In this document: piece by piece, positions 43,903 through 52,274 of the stretch
Position numbering within the stretch: position 1 is the stretch's first letter
Layout of the letters: each line of letters starts with the position of its first letter
Assembly: GCA_041397725.1 (NCBI GenBank)
Contig: JAWKVZ010000005.1
Location: 186,001 to 250,000 of the forward strand
DNA length: 64,000 nt
Source of the DNA: JAGRKR01 sp041397725
GTDB taxonomy: Bacteria > Pseudomonadota > Alphaproteobacteria > Rhizobiales > Hyphomicrobiaceae
Reading direction: 5' to 3'
The notes under the pieces: model-generated
Databases searched by the model: none
What the model was told of the DNA's origin: nothing
What the model saw: only the letters and a program-made list of their open reading frames with translations
Made by a program: the position numbers and the translations under genes

Positions 43903-45192
43903 TCAGGCCCTGTCGCCGGCGAGAACCCGCGCAGCCCTGGCGAAGAAATCGACGCCACCGAAATTGCCGGACTTGAGCGCCAGCGCGAGGCGGACGGTGC
44001 CCTCCGCCTTCAGCGCAGGCACGCCCGGGTCGATCTCAGGGCCGATCGCGAGGGCGTCGAGGCCGAGGGAGCGTACGAGCGCCGAGACGACGGCCCCAGA
44101 CGTCTCTCCGCCGGCCACCACCAGCCGCTCGATGCCATGCGCCACGAGCGCGTCGGCTGCCTCTGCGAACAGGGCGTCGAGGCGTTGTGCCACGGCCTCG
44201 CGTCCGAACGTCGCCTGCAGCCCCGCGACGGCGTCCGGCGCGGCCGAGCTGTAGACGAGCGGGACGCGGTCGCGATTCTGGTCGATGAACGCGACGATGG
44301 CTGCCGCGGAGAGCCGTCCGGACATGACGGCGCCGACATCGATCGCCATGGCGGGATTGTCGCGCCCATGCGCCTCGACCTGCGCCAGGGTGGCACGCGA
44401 GCAGCTTCCGGCCAGCACGGCAGCACGGCCCTTGAGACCCGAGAAGTGCGCCGACTGGCCGCGCGCCGCCGCCGCCCGGAGAAAGTTGCGCGGCAGCCCG
44501 AGCGCGATGCCGGAGCCGCCGGTGACGAGGCGAGCGCTCGCGAGAGCTTCGCCGAGCACGAGCAGATCGTCGTCCGTGATGGCGTCGACGATCACCAGCG
44601 TCTCGCCGCGTGCCGCTGCTTCGGCGAGGCTGGCGGCTACAGCCTCGGCGCCGCGCCGCACGGTCGACCACGGCACGAGACCGGCCGGCGTCCGGCATTG
44701 CCGCGACAGCCAGCGCCGGAGATCGGGATCGGTCATCGGGTTGAGCGGATGCGTCTCGAGCCCGGAGTCGTCGAGCAGCCGGTCGCCGACGAAGAGATGG
44801 CCCTGGTAGATCGTCCGACCGGCAGTGGGGAATGCCGGACAGGCGACGACGCCCTTGACGCCGAGTGCATCGGCGAGCGCCTCGCCGACCGGTCCGATAT
44901 TGCCGTCGGGCGTCGAGTCGAACGTGGAGCAGTACTTGAACACGAATTGGCGGCAACCCTGCGCGCGAAGCCATTCGAGTGCGGCTAGCGACTGCGTCAC
45001 CGCCTCGCTTGCCGTGCACGACCGGGTCTTGAGCGCGATGACGCCGGCCTCGCAATCGGCGGCGGCGGGGCGCTTGGGCACACCGAGGAATTGGGTCGTG
45101 GCCAAGCCCCCTTCGCCGGCAACGCCCTTGGCGAGCGTGTTGGCGATGTCGCTGGCGCCGGTGAAGTCGTCCGCGATGACACCGATGAGCAT
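43903..45192 (-). CDS. otnK: Four-carbon acid sugar kinase, 3-oxo-tetronate kinase
   Basis: ATP-dependent kinase of the DUF1537/OtnK family that phosphorylates 3-oxo-tetronate at C4. The 429-residue protein starts MLIGVIADDFTGASDIANTLAKG, the family signature, with QFLGVPKRPA, FKYCSTFDSTPDGNIGPVGEAL and the C-terminal VVAGGETSGAVVSAL nucleotide-binding segment. The pairing with the class II aldolase gene upstream is the defining context for OtnK/OtnC. The oxo-tetronate isomerase OtnI is not adjacent; a related isomerase is at 62605. Confidence 0.92.
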   Translation of the reverse strand: MLIGVIADDFTGASDIANTLAKGVAGEGGLATTQFLGVPKRPAAADCEAGVIALKTRSCTASEAVTQSLAALEWLRAQGCRQFVFKYCSTFDSTPDGNIGPVGEALADALGVKGVVACPAFPTAGRTIYQGHLFVGDRLLDDSGLETHPLNPMTDPDLRRWLSRQCRTPAGLVPWSTVRRGAEAVAASLAEAAARGETLVIVDAITDDDLLVLGEALASARLVTGGSGIALGLPRNFLRAAAARGQSAHFSGLKGRAAVLAGSCSRATLAQVEAHGRDNPAMAIDVGAVMSGRLSAAAIVAFIDQNRDRVPLVYSSAAPDAVAGLQATFGREAVAQRLDALFAEAADALVAHGIERLVVAGGETSGAVVSALVRSLGLDALAIGPEIDPGVPALKAEGTVRLALALKSGNFGGVDFFARAARVLAGDRA

Positions 45193-45304
45193 GGGACGGT
45201 CCTCCCGACCGGCTTGGGCGTGGGGTTGCGCTCAGGCAGGCGCGGGCTTCCCGCGCTCATTCATCGCGGCAATCGCCTCCTGCCCAGACCACGAGAAATT
45301 CCAA

Positions 45305-45970
45305 CTACAGCTCGATGTCCAGCTTGAACGCTTCCTTGAGCTCGGCAATCCCGGCGCGATCCAGCGGGCGCACCTTGGCCGTCTGCAGCAGCAAGAACAG
45401 TTTCGCCGTCTCCTCGAGCTCCTCGGCGGCGTAGACCGCGCCTTCGAGGTTGGCGGCCGAGACCACGGGGCCGTGATTGGCGAGCAGCACGGCGGCATGT
45501 TTTCCCGCCAGCCCGGCAATGGCGGGTCCGAGTGCGGGATCGCCCGGACGGTAATACGGCACCAGCGGCAGCCGGCCGATCTTCATGACGAAGTAGGGCG
45601 TGAGTGGCGGGATGCAGCTGCTGGAGTCGAGGCCATCCATGCACGAGACGGCGGCCGAATGCGTGGCATGAAGATGCACGATGGCGCCCGCGGCGGCGCG
45701 CGTCTCGTACATCGCGCGATGCAGGAACGCTTCCTTGGAAGGGGGATCGCCGTTGATCAGCTTGCCCTGCCAATCGAGCTTCGAGATCCGCGCGGGATCG
45801 AGGAAGCCCATGCAGGCATTTGTCGGCGTCAGCAGCCAGCCATCGTCGAGCCTGACGCTGATATTGCCACTGGAGCCCGGCGACAGCCCCCGATCGAACA
45901 GGGATCGTCCGAGCGTGACCATCTGCTCGCGAAGCCGGCTCTCAGACGAACCGATCGGCGTTGGCGCCAT
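45305..45970 (-). CDS. otnC: 3-oxo-tetronate 4-phosphate decarboxylase, class II aldolase family
   Basis: A 221-residue zinc enzyme of the fuculose-aldolase fold. It has LSPGSSGNISVRLDDGWLLTPTNACMG, and the metal motif GAIVHLHATHSAAVSCM supplies two of the three His ligands, with the third expected in VLLANHGPVVSA. In OtnC the enzyme decarboxylates the phosphorylated 3-oxo-tetronate to dihydroxyacetone phosphate. Assignment rests on adjacency to otnK (112 bases) as well as family. It is preceded by the haloacid dehalogenase gene on the same strand. Confidence 0.88.
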   Translation of the reverse strand: MAPTPIGSSESRLREQMVTLGRSLFDRGLSPGSSGNISVRLDDGWLLTPTNACMGFLDPARISKLDWQGKLINGDPPSKEAFLHRAMYETRAAAGAIVHLHATHSAAVSCMDGLDSSSCIPPLTPYFVMKIGRLPLVPYYRPGDPALGPAIAGLAGKHAAVLLANHGPVVSAANLEGAVYAAEELEETAKLFLLLQTAKVRPLDRAGIAELKEAFKLDIEL

Positions 45971-46077
45971 CCGTTGCTTCCCCGTTGTGGCCCGATGTCG
46001 GCTTCATCATCGCCAAATCTCAGGTCCGGGAAAGAGGGAACTTGCCGCGCTCTCGCGAGCATCCGCGCCAAGCCACC

Positions 46078-46785
46078 TCAGCAGAGCGTTCGGGCCAGCT
46101 CTGCGAAGTCCGAGACGATGATGTCCGCCTGATGCGGCGTCTCGCCGAACGGCCGCTTGCGGCGATCGATGAAGGCGGTCCGCATGCCGTAGGACTTGGC
46201 GCCGATGCAGTCGAAGGCATGGTTGGCGACAAAGAGGCAGCTCGAGCGGTCGAGTGCGATCAGCTCGGCGGCCTTGGCGTAGGTTTTCCAGTGCGGCTTG
46301 AAGTAGCCGGCTTCCTCGACCGAGATCACATTGTCGAAGGGGAAGCCGATGTGCGGACCGGCCGCCTCGAGCATGTCGCGGTCGCCATTCGAGAGGATGA
46401 CGAGCTTGTAGCCGGCGTTGCGCAGTTGTCCGAGCGCCGCCAGCACGTCCGGGAAGGGCTTCAGCTTCTCGATTTCGGAGACGAGCCAGCGCACCTCGTC
46501 CTGGCTGTAGCTGAACCCGCAGCGATCCATGACGTAGGAGACGGCGCGATGCCCGATCTGCCGGTATGGCGTGTGGCCGCGGTCGCACAAGGCGTCGATC
46601 ATGGAATTCTCGTAATGCGTGCGCCGCCACCAGGTGACGAACTGGTGGGGATTTCCCGACCAGCCCTTCTTTCGCAGAAACGGCGTCGCGATCTCGGTCA
46701 GCCCCGTCTGCATGTCGACGATGGTGCCGTACTGGTCGAACACCAGCGCCTTGATCTCTCGTTTCAGGCTGTCGATCTGTCCCAT
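46078..46785 (-). CDS. Haloacid dehalogenase type II family hydrolase
   Basis: A 235-residue HAD protein. Nucleophile Asp 17 is in ALVFDQYGTIVDMQ, the second motif is VILSNGDRDMLEA, and the third is FKPHWKTYAKAAE with VANHAFDCIGAKSYGMRTAFIDR. This spacing matches (S)-2-haloacid dehalogenases, which release halide from 2-haloacids by an ester intermediate. A phosphatase function cannot be ruled out. ATG 46785 gives the normal family length. The upstream region carries a LysR-type box (46838-46855) and the remains of a divergent LysR gene, so its regulation has probably changed. Confidence 0.87.
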   Translation of the reverse strand: MGQIDSLKREIKALVFDQYGTIVDMQTGLTEIATPFLRKKGWSGNPHQFVTWWRRTHYENSMIDALCDRGHTPYRQIGHRAVSYVMDRCGFSYSQDEVRWLVSEIEKLKPFPDVLAALGQLRNAGYKLVILSNGDRDMLEAAGPHIGFPFDNVISVEEAGYFKPHWKTYAKAAELIALDRSSCLFVANHAFDCIGAKSYGMRTAFIDRRKRPFGETPHQADIIVSDFAELARTLC

Positions 46786-46837
46786 GGCTCGCTCCGGTCG
46801 GTCGTGTTGAGCAAGCTTGGAGGCGGCGCTATGATTT

Positions 46838-46855
46838 ATCAAATCGATTATTGAT
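46838..46855. promoter_or_regulatory. LysR-type box ATCAA-N8-TTGAT
   Basis: The inverted repeat ATCAA (46838-46842) and TTGAT (46851-46855) lies in an AT-rich patch between the dehalogenase start (46785) and the LysR remnant start (46956). Its size and the T-N11-A core fit a LysR-family operator at a divergent promoter. Confidence 0.5.
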
Positions 46856-46955
46856 ATGGCGACATCTGCAAGGTGAATAACGCCGGTGGCCACGGGCAGA
46901 GCCGCCCGCGCGGGCCGAAAGCTGGTCGCGGCTGGCATCGGAGGGCTTTGGAAGC

Positions 46956-47015
46956 GTGACCAGTCTGCGCCGCATCGATCTCAATCTGCTCGTCGCCCTC
47001 GACGCGCCGCCGTGA
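46956..47015 (+). pseudogene. Truncated LysR-family regulator, first 19 codons
   Basis: GTG 46956 opens a frame reading MTSLRRIDLNLLVALDAPP and then a stop. The part SLRRIDLNLLVALD is the nearly invariant N-terminus of LysR regulators, which is followed in intact proteins by the winged-helix. The rest of the roughly 300-residue gene is missing, and the following DNA shows no continuation in any frame. It is divergent from the haloacid dehalogenase gene, the usual place for its regulator. Confidence 0.72.
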
Positions 47016-47069
47016 TCGCCGCGCGATGAGCCGAGCCTCGGCGTGGCGATCAGCTTAAGCCTCACGTGC

Positions 47070-47164
47070 GTAGGACCTGCGCGCAGGTCCTACTGGTACG
47101 TCATTAAACTGGCGGCATGAAATCCGGCGGCATGAGCCCATGCTCTCATGAGCACCATGCCGCC
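47070..47164. repeat. 24-base palindrome and GGCGGCATG hairpin cluster
   Basis: A perfect 24-base palindrome with half GTAGGACCTGCG lies at 47070-47093. Then GGCGGCATG occurs at 47111-47119 and 47126-47134, and in inverted form (CATGCCGCC) at 47156-47164. The second copy and the inverted copy make a 9-bp stem with a 21-base loop. They lie just beyond the end of the thioredoxin-like gene and may end its transcription, or be scars of the event that deleted the LysR gene. Confidence 0.7.
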
Positions 47165-47187
47165 GCGCGTGAAGGATCGCCAGAACT

Positions 47188-47424
47188 CTACTTCAGTGCC
47201 GAAAGCGCGGCGCCGAAATTGATGTGGTACGGCTGACCGTCGATGACGAGCGCCGGAACCGACTTCACGCCGGCCGACTCGGCCTCCGCGAGACGGTTCC
47301 GGTCAGTCCCGAGGTGCACGATCTCGACATCATAGGCAGCGGGGTCGAGGGCGGTTGCAATTCGCTTCTCGGCGTCTACGCACACGCCGCATCCCGCGTG
47401 AAAAAATGTGGCTTTCTGCTTCAT
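47188..47424 (-). CDS. Small thioredoxin-like protein with CGVC motif
   Basis: A 78-residue protein starting QKATFFHAGCGVCVDAEKRIATAL with redox cysteines C12 and C15. It also has GVKSVPALVIDGQPYHINFGAAL, in which VPALV is the cis-proline loop of the thioredoxin fold. It is the size of minimal thioredoxin/glutaredoxin-like proteins and has no signal peptide, so it should be cytosolic. The gene follows the exported 242-residue protein by 44 bases on the same strand and probably shares its MarR-controlled promoter. Confidence 0.85.
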   Translation of the reverse strand: MKQKATFFHAGCGVCVDAEKRIATALDPAAYDVEIVHLGTDRNRLAEAESAGVKSVPALVIDGQPYHINFGAALSALK

Positions 47425-47468
47425 GGCTTTCTCCTTCGGAGGTCAGGGGTGGAGGCGGTGACGAGGGC

Positions 47469-48197
47469 TCACTTGCCTTTGCGCATGATCACGCCGGGCA
47501 GCGTGAGCTTGCCGGAGGCGACCTTGTAGGTGCCGGTGACGCAGAGCAGCGGCGTCTTGCCCTGCTCGTGGACCTGCAACTTGGCCGCGACCGCATCGAA
47601 GTTGACGTTCTCAGCCCCTTGGACCGGCACTGTGATCCGCACTGTAGCGCCCTTGATGATCGGGCTCATGCCGGGGCTGTCGAGGGCGATAGGCAAGCCC
47701 GGCGCGGTTGCGGGGAGTACGTCCTGGCCAGGCGAGATATCGCGCACCTTGAGGCCGCCGGCACACGCCTTGTCCTCGACCAGAACGACCCAGTGCGAGT
47801 GCCAGTCGGCGCCATCGTTATTCGGGTCGCCGTCGCCGTTCTCGTCAAAGAGGGGGGTATCGTCGAAATCGGGATGCGCCGTGATCGCGAGCGCCAGAAT
47901 GCCCGAACCCTTCGCGAAGCCGACGGCCGATGGATCGAGCTTCGTCGGCCAGACATAGGCGTCGACCTTCGATCCTTGGAGCTTGCCGACCTTCTTGGGC
48001 TTGACCGTGCCGGCCTTGCCGGCGACCTCCATGACGAAGGTCGCGAGCCGTCCATCAGTTGTCGCCTTCGCTCCGAGGATATCGAAGGCAGGCGGGACTT
48101 TGGGATCGCGTTTCGCTGTGATGTCGTGCGCTGTGGCTGGCAGCGCAGCGAGGCCAAATACGGCCGCGGCGGCGAGGTTGGAGATGGTTCGCATCAT
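47469..48197 (-). CDS. Exported protein of unknown function with calcium-binding-like loop
   Basis: Not recognised as a named family. The signal peptide is MMRTISNLAAAAVFGLAALPATA and the mature part begins HDITAKRDPKVPPAFDI. A loop at about residues 109-131 with DENGDGDPNND resembles an EF-hand or dockerin calcium loop, followed by WHSHWVVLVEDKAC with possible metal-binding His. The rest is beta-rich. ATG 48197 or 48194 follow GGGAG. The 242-residue protein is the first gene of a minus-strand pair with the thioredoxin-like gene, divergent from the MarR regulator. A role in stress or metal handling is inferred from context only. Confidence 0.65.
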   Translation of the reverse strand: MMRTISNLAAAAVFGLAALPATAHDITAKRDPKVPPAFDILGAKATTDGRLATFVMEVAGKAGTVKPKKVGKLQGSKVDAYVWPTKLDPSAVGFAKGSGILALAITAHPDFDDTPLFDENGDGDPNNDGADWHSHWVVLVEDKACAGGLKVRDISPGQDVLPATAPGLPIALDSPGMSPIIKGATVRITVPVQGAENVNFDAVAAKLQVHEQGKTPLLCVTGTYKVASGKLTLPGVIMRKGK

Positions 48198-48222
48198 GCG
48201 TCTCCCGGGTGGGTTGCGTAAC

Positions 48223-48291
48223 TAGTAGCGACTGGCTATCATATGCCCGCTCCCGCATGTGCCGTCAACAACTAATATCGAGTCGCTACTA
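48223..48291. promoter_or_regulatory. Pair of inverted operator-like sites in the MarR divergent promoter
   Basis: TAGTAGCGACT at 48223-48233 is repeated in exact inverted form at 48281-48291, and the match extends imperfectly beyond (TAGTAGCGACT-S-G-M-TAT). One site lies 26 bases before the exported-protein start, and the other overlaps the MarR start codon. This is the arrangement of a self-repressing MarR regulator that also controls the divergent pair. Confidence 0.7.
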
Positions 48292-48866
48292 TGCCTTCTC
48301 CTGTGGCCATCGACGCGGCCCACCTCATCGATCGGCTGGACCGGCTCGCACGCCGCGGCGAAGCTGCGGGCGAACTCAATCCGGCGCAATGGGAGGCGCT
48401 GCGCTTCGTCGCCCGCGCCAATCGCTTCTCGCGCACGCCAGCCGCACTTGCGGAGTACCTGGGCTCCACGCGCGGCACGGTCTCGCAGACGCTGATTGCG
48501 CTTGAGCAGAAAGGGCACGTCACGCGCGAGCCGAGTCCGCGCGACCGGCGTTCGGTGATGCTGGAGCTGACGTCGACGGGCGCGCAAGCCTTACGGCACG
48601 ATCCTATTCTGTCGCTCGCGGCCGACCTCGAAGGTTCGGCGCCGGAGCAGCTCGAAGAGGTCGTCGAGGTGCTCAGGGCCGCGCTCCACATGATGATTGC
48701 GCGCAATGGCAGCCGCCCATTCGGTGCCTGTTACACGTGTCGGCACTTCTGCAAAGGCGTGGGCTCCGGCCCAAACATGCCGCACCACTGCGCGCTCCTC
48801 GACGAGCCTTTGTCCGAAGCCGATAGCCGAGCGATCTGCGTGGAGCAGGACAGCGCGGTCGCCTGA
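48291..48866 (+). CDS. MarR family regulator with five-cysteine C-terminal tail
   Basis: A 191-residue regulator. The winged-helix is NPAQWEALRFVARAN ... TPAALAEYLGSTRGTVSQTLIALEQKGHVTREPSPRDRRSVMLELTSTG at about residues 30-97. The tail after residue 140 is unusual for MarR: C147, C150, C154, C167 and C183 with H152, H165 and H166 (CYTCRHFC and PHHCALL). This spacing suggests a zinc or iron-sulfur site, or redox-active thiols, as sensor. The ATG at 48291 sits within its own operator half-site. It is divergent from the exported protein/thioredoxin-like pair. Confidence 0.87.
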   Translation: MPSPVAIDAAHLIDRLDRLARRGEAAGELNPAQWEALRFVARANRFSRTPAALAEYLGSTRGTVSQTLIALEQKGHVTREPSPRDRRSVMLELTSTGAQALRHDPILSLAADLEGSAPEQLEEVVEVLRAALHMMIARNGSRPFGACYTCRHFCKGVGSGPNMPHHCALLDEPLSEADSRAICVEQDSAVA

Positions 48867-49016
48867 TTGGCGCCAGGCAACGGCCCGCCATCGGCCTGCA
48901 GGCAGAAGTGGCGCGCCTTGAATGGGGGGCGTCGAGTGCGCGGCGTTCCAGCACCCAAGGGGCGCCGGGCGAACAGCCCGCCCCGTCGGAGCGCGATCAG
49001 CGCGTGAGACAAAGAG

Positions 49017-49092
49017 TGGCGCCCCGTAGGGGAATCGAACCCCTGTTTTCAACGTGAGAGGCTGACGTCCTAGGCCACTAGACGAACGGGGC
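49017..49092 (-). tRNA. tRNA-Glu(CTC)
   Basis: The acceptor GCCCCGT pairs with ACGGGGC, with discriminator G and encoded CCA at 49017-49019. The anticodon stem TCAGC/GTTGA encloses CTCTCAC, so the anticodon CTC lies at 49056-49058. The D-arm CGTCTAGTGGCCTAGGACG and T-loop GTTCGATTC are typical of glutamate tRNA. Confidence 0.95.
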
Positions 49093-49154
49093 AGCGCCAA
49101 GGGCACACGATATATCGTGACCGCCCCCCTCCTTACAAGGGAATTCTCCGGCCC

Positions 49155-49385
49155 GGGTGCGATCGGTCGAGAGGGAAGCGCTCAGCGCTTCCGTCGAGAG
49201 CGTGAATCGCACCCTGCCAGCCGGCAACCGTGCGATCGGTCGAGAGGGAAGCGCTCAGCGCTTCCGTCGAGAGCGTGCCGTGCAGCGTCGCCGCCACCCT
49301 CTGGGCAACCGTGCGATCGGTCGAGAGGGAAGCGCTCAGCGCTTCCGTCGAGAGCGTGCCGTGCAGCGTCGCCGCCACCCTCTGG
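49155..49385. repeat. Three-copy palindromic repeat, 48-bp core, with an exact 81-bp tandem duplication
   Basis: A 48-base core is present at 49157-49204, 49230-49277 and 49311-49358. Copies two and three belong to an exact 81-base tandem unit (49224-49304 and 49305-49385). Each core contains the perfect palindrome GGAAGCGCT-C-AGCGCTTCC. Copy one also has outer arms GGGTGCGAT/ATCGCACCC (49155-49163 and 49206-49214), making a 60-base hairpin. It lies between tRNA-Glu and the DUF6476 gene. Confidence 0.9.
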
Positions 49386-49418
49386 AGCAGCGGATGCGGC
49401 GGAATGGCCCGTCGCGGC

Positions 49419-49793
49419 TCAGTGCTGGCCGGGCGCAGGGGCGCCGGGCGCGAGCTTCACGCGCCGCACCTCGCGGCCGCTGGCGATGTCGAGGATGACG
49501 ATACCCTCGCCCGAGGGCGCCACGAAATGCACTGCCAACCGATTGCCGGTCAGCGCCATCGACTTGACCTCCGCCCCGCTGGGCAGCGAGAGTTGCGCCG
49601 GCTCGGCGATCCCAGGCGCGGGCGGGCCGCCGCTGTCCTCGCGCGAGGCGATGTAGAAGATGCTGCCGATGACGATGGCCAGCCCCAGCATCAGGGAGAG
49701 CGTCATGGCGATGAAGGCGGTGCGTATGGTGCGCGCCTGGCTCGGGGTGAGGCCGGCATTGCTTGCCGGGCTCCTGACATCGGAGGCGTCCAT
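49419..49793 (-). CDS. DUF6476 family membrane-anchored protein
   Basis: A 124-residue protein with a cytoplasmic N-terminus of about 25 residues, one membrane helix (TAFIAMTLSLMLGLAIVIGSIFYIA, residues 26-50) and a periplasmic domain with LPSGAEVKSMALTGNRLAVHF and GIVILDIASGREVRRV. Alphaproteobacterial proteins of this pattern are DUF6476 and are commonly divergent from an RluA/RluD-type synthase gene, as here. Function is unknown. ATG 49793 is 18 bases from the synthase start on the opposite strand, so the two promoters or leaders must overlap. Confidence 0.82.
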   Translation of the reverse strand: MDASDVRSPASNAGLTPSQARTIRTAFIAMTLSLMLGLAIVIGSIFYIASREDSGGPPAPGIAEPAQLSLPSGAEVKSMALTGNRLAVHFVAPSGEGIVILDIASGREVRRVKLAPGAPAPGQH

Positions 49794-49811
49794 GGGGCAG
49801 GCACTCTCTTG

Positions 49812-50885
49812 GTGACGGAAAGCGAAGCACCCCGGCAGGCCGTGGTGACGGCGGACGAGGTGGGCCAGCGGCTGGACCGCTTCCTGGCTGGCGCGCTCGC
49901 CGACCTCAGCCGTTCGCGGCTGGCCGAGTTGGCACGCACCGGCTGTGTCCTGCGCGCGGGAGAAAAGATAGTAGACCCCTCGGTACGGGTCAAACAGGGC
50001 GAGTGCTACGACGTGCATGTGCCGCCTGCCGCGCCCGCCGTGCCCATCGGCGAGGATATCCCGCTCACGATCGTCTACGAGGACGACCAACTCGTCGTCG
50101 TCGACAAGCCGGCCGGCCTCGTCGTGCATCCTGCGGCGGGTCATGCCGCCGGAACCCTGGTCAACGCGCTCATTGCCCATTGCGGGGCCAGTCTCTCGGG
50201 GATCGGCGGGGTGCGGCGGCCCGGCATCGTGCACCGGCTCGACAAGGACACGAGCGGCCTGCTGGTCGTAGCCAAGACGGATGCGGCGCACCAGGGGCTC
50301 AGCGAGCAGTTCAAGTCGCACGGCCGCGACGGCCGGCTGGAGCGCGTTTATCTGGCCCTCGTGTGGGGGGCGCCGCCGCGGCACAAGGGCACCATCGATG
50401 CGCCGCTCGGGCGCAAACCCGCGGACCGCACGCGCATGGCGGTCGGCCGAGGCGCCGGCTTGCGGGAGGCGGTGACGCATTACGAGGTGCTGGAGGCATT
50501 CCCGGCCGGCTCGGGGGCAGCCGCCCTCGTCACGCTGGTCGCCTGCCGGCTGGAAACCGGGCGCACCCACCAGATCCGCGTGCACATGGCCCATATCGGC
50601 CATCCATTACTGGGCGATGCCGTCTATGGCTCGGGTTTCGCAACGCGCGTGAGCAAGCTTCCCGCCGCGGCGCGCGCCGCCCTCGAGGCCTTGGGGCGCC
50701 AGGCCCTGCATGCGACCCGGCTCGGCTTCGAGCATCCGACGTCGGGTCGTGCGCTCGATTTCGAAAGCCCGCTGCCGCAGGACATGGCGTGCGTTGTGAC
50801 AGCTCTGCGACAAGGCTGGGCGCCTGCGCCCGGAGCCCGCGCCTTGACGGGTCGTGGCGGAGCGGCCAAGAAAGGGCGGAGGTGA
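49812..50885 (+). CDS. RluA/RluD family 23S rRNA pseudouridine synthase
   Basis: A 357-residue protein with an N-terminal S4 domain ([27 protein letters not shown]) and the catalytic domain [25 protein letters not shown], with the active Asp in [17 protein letters not shown] near residue 141. [24 protein letters not shown] is the third signature. The pattern suits RluD (positions 1911/1915/1917 of 23S rRNA), though RluC and RluA share it. The start is GTG 49812 or TTG 49809; there is no upstream ATG in frame with a ribosome-binding site. The stop is five bases before ispG, which suggests a shared transcript. Confidence 0.88.
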   Translation: MTESEAPRQAVVTADEVGQRLDRFLAGALADLSRSRLAELARTGCVLRAGEKIVDPSVRVKQGECYDVHVPPAAPAVPIGEDIPLTIVYEDDQLVVVDKPAGLVVHPAAGHAAGTLVNALIAHCGASLSGIGGVRRPGIVHRLDKDTSGLLVVAKTDAAHQGLSEQFKSHGRDGRLERVYLALVWGAPPRHKGTIDAPLGRKPADRTRMAVGRGAGLREAVTHYEVLEAFPAGSGAAALVTLVACRLETGRTHQIRVHMAHIGHPLLGDAVYGSGFATRVSKLPAAARAALEALGRQALHATRLGFEHPTSGRALDFESPLPQDMACVVTALRQGWAPAPGARALTGRGGAAKKGRR

Positions 50886-50889
50886 TCCC

Positions 50890-52128
50890 ATGAGAACAGA
50901 AGCCGCGCCGCGCCGCCGATCCGTCGCCGTCGATGTCGGCGGCGTCCTTGTCGGCGGCGATCACCCGATCGTCGTCCAGTCGATGACCAACACCGATACG
51001 GCCGATGTTGCCGCCACGACGGCGCAGGTCGCCGCTCTGGCGCGCGCCGGCTCCGAGCTGGTGCGCGTTACCGTCGATCGCGACGAGTCCGCCAAGGCTG
51101 TGCCGCACATCCGCGACCGGCTCGCGACAATGGGCGTGACGGTGCCGATCGTCGGGGATTTCCACTACATCGGTCACAAGCTGCTTGCCGACAATCCGGC
51201 CTGCGCGGAGGCCTTGGCCAAATACCGCATCAACCCCGGCAACGTCGGCTTCAAGGACAAGCGGGATCGCCAGTTCTCGGCCATCGTGGAACAGGCTCTC
51301 GAGCACGGAAAGCCGGTTCGCATCGGCGTCAACTGGGGCAGTCTCGACCAGGAGCTGTTGACGCATCTGATGGACGAGAACGCGCGCTCGCCTGCGCCCG
51401 CGGACGCCCGCAGCGTGCTGCACGAGGCGATCGTGCAGTCCGCACTGCTGAGCGCGGCGCGCGCCGAGGAGCTCGGGCTCGGGGCCGAGCGCATCATCAT
51501 CTCGGCCAAAGTTTCCGCCGTGCAGGATCTCGTCGCCGTCTACCGGCGTCTGGCGGCGCGCTGCGCCTATGCGCTGCATCTCGGGCTGACCGAGGCGGGC
51601 ATGGGGTCCAAAGGCATCGTCGCCTCGACCGCCGGCATGGCGATCCTGCTTCAGGAGGGCATCGGCGACACCATTCGCGTCTCGCTGACGCCGGAGCCCG
51701 GCGGCGACCGCACGGAGGAGGTTCGCGTCGCGCAGGAGATACTGCAGAGCATGGGTCTCAGGTCGTTCGTGCCGGTGGTGACCGCCTGCCCCGGCTGCGG
51801 CCGGACGACATCCACCGTCTTCCAGGAACTCGCCAAGGAAATCCAGGACATGCTGCGCGAGCGCATGGTGGTCTGGCGGCAGAGCTATCCCGGCGTCGAG
51901 ACCATGAACGTGGCCGTGATGGGCTGCATCGTCAATGGACCCGGCGAATCGAAGCATGCCGACATCGGCATCTCGCTTCCGGGCACCGGCGAGGCGCCCA
52001 CTGCTCCCGTGTTCATCGATGGCCGGAAGGCCATGACCTTGCGCGGGCCGCGGCTCGCCGCCGAGTTCCGCGAGATCGTCGAGGCCTACGTCGCCCGGCG
52101 CTATGGGGCCAGCGGTCCGGAGGCCTGA
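50890..52128 (+). CDS. ispG: (E)-4-hydroxy-3-methylbut-2-enyl-diphosphate synthase, flavodoxin-type
   Basis: Iron-sulfur enzyme of the MEP pathway that makes HMBPP from MEcPP. The 412-residue protein has [46 protein letters not shown], and the C-terminal cluster motif ACPGCGRTT with [25 protein letters not shown]. Cysteines in CPGC and GC(I)VNGPGE bind the 4Fe-4S cluster. The length fits the bacterial (GcpE) class with no inserted domain. ATG 50890 has GGAGG seven bases upstream. It is four bases past the RluD-type stop. Confidence 0.96.
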   Translation: MRTEAAPRRRSVAVDVGGVLVGGDHPIVVQSMTNTDTADVAATTAQVAALARAGSELVRVTVDRDESAKAVPHIRDRLATMGVTVPIVGDFHYIGHKLLADNPACAEALAKYRINPGNVGFKDKRDRQFSAIVEQALEHGKPVRIGVNWGSLDQELLTHLMDENARSPAPADARSVLHEAIVQSALLSAARAEELGLGAERIIISAKVSAVQDLVAVYRRLAARCAYALHLGLTEAGMGSKGIVASTAGMAILLQEGIGDTIRVSLTPEPGGDRTEEVRVAQEILQSMGLRSFVPVVTACPGCGRTTSTVFQELAKEIQDMLRERMVVWRQSYPGVETMNVAVMGCIVNGPGESKHADIGISLPGTGEAPTAPVFIDGRKAMTLRGPRLAAEFREIVEAYVARRYGASGPEA

Positions 52129-52274
52129 GGGCGATCGTTCCGGCATGATCCGTGCCGCAAGGGTTCGGAAACGCTGGCGAGATAAGTGCCGAGCTTCAAC
52201 GTTTTGGATGGGATTTCCGGCGAACATCCCCGTGTTGCAGGTGTCCGTAGTCTGCTGGTACGTCGGGGGCTCGA

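Noticed and set aside
49155..49385. CRISPR array
   Set aside because: Only three copies exist, the spacers are 25-33 bases and the last two units are identical including the spacer, so it is a tandem duplication of a palindromic element. No cas gene is present.
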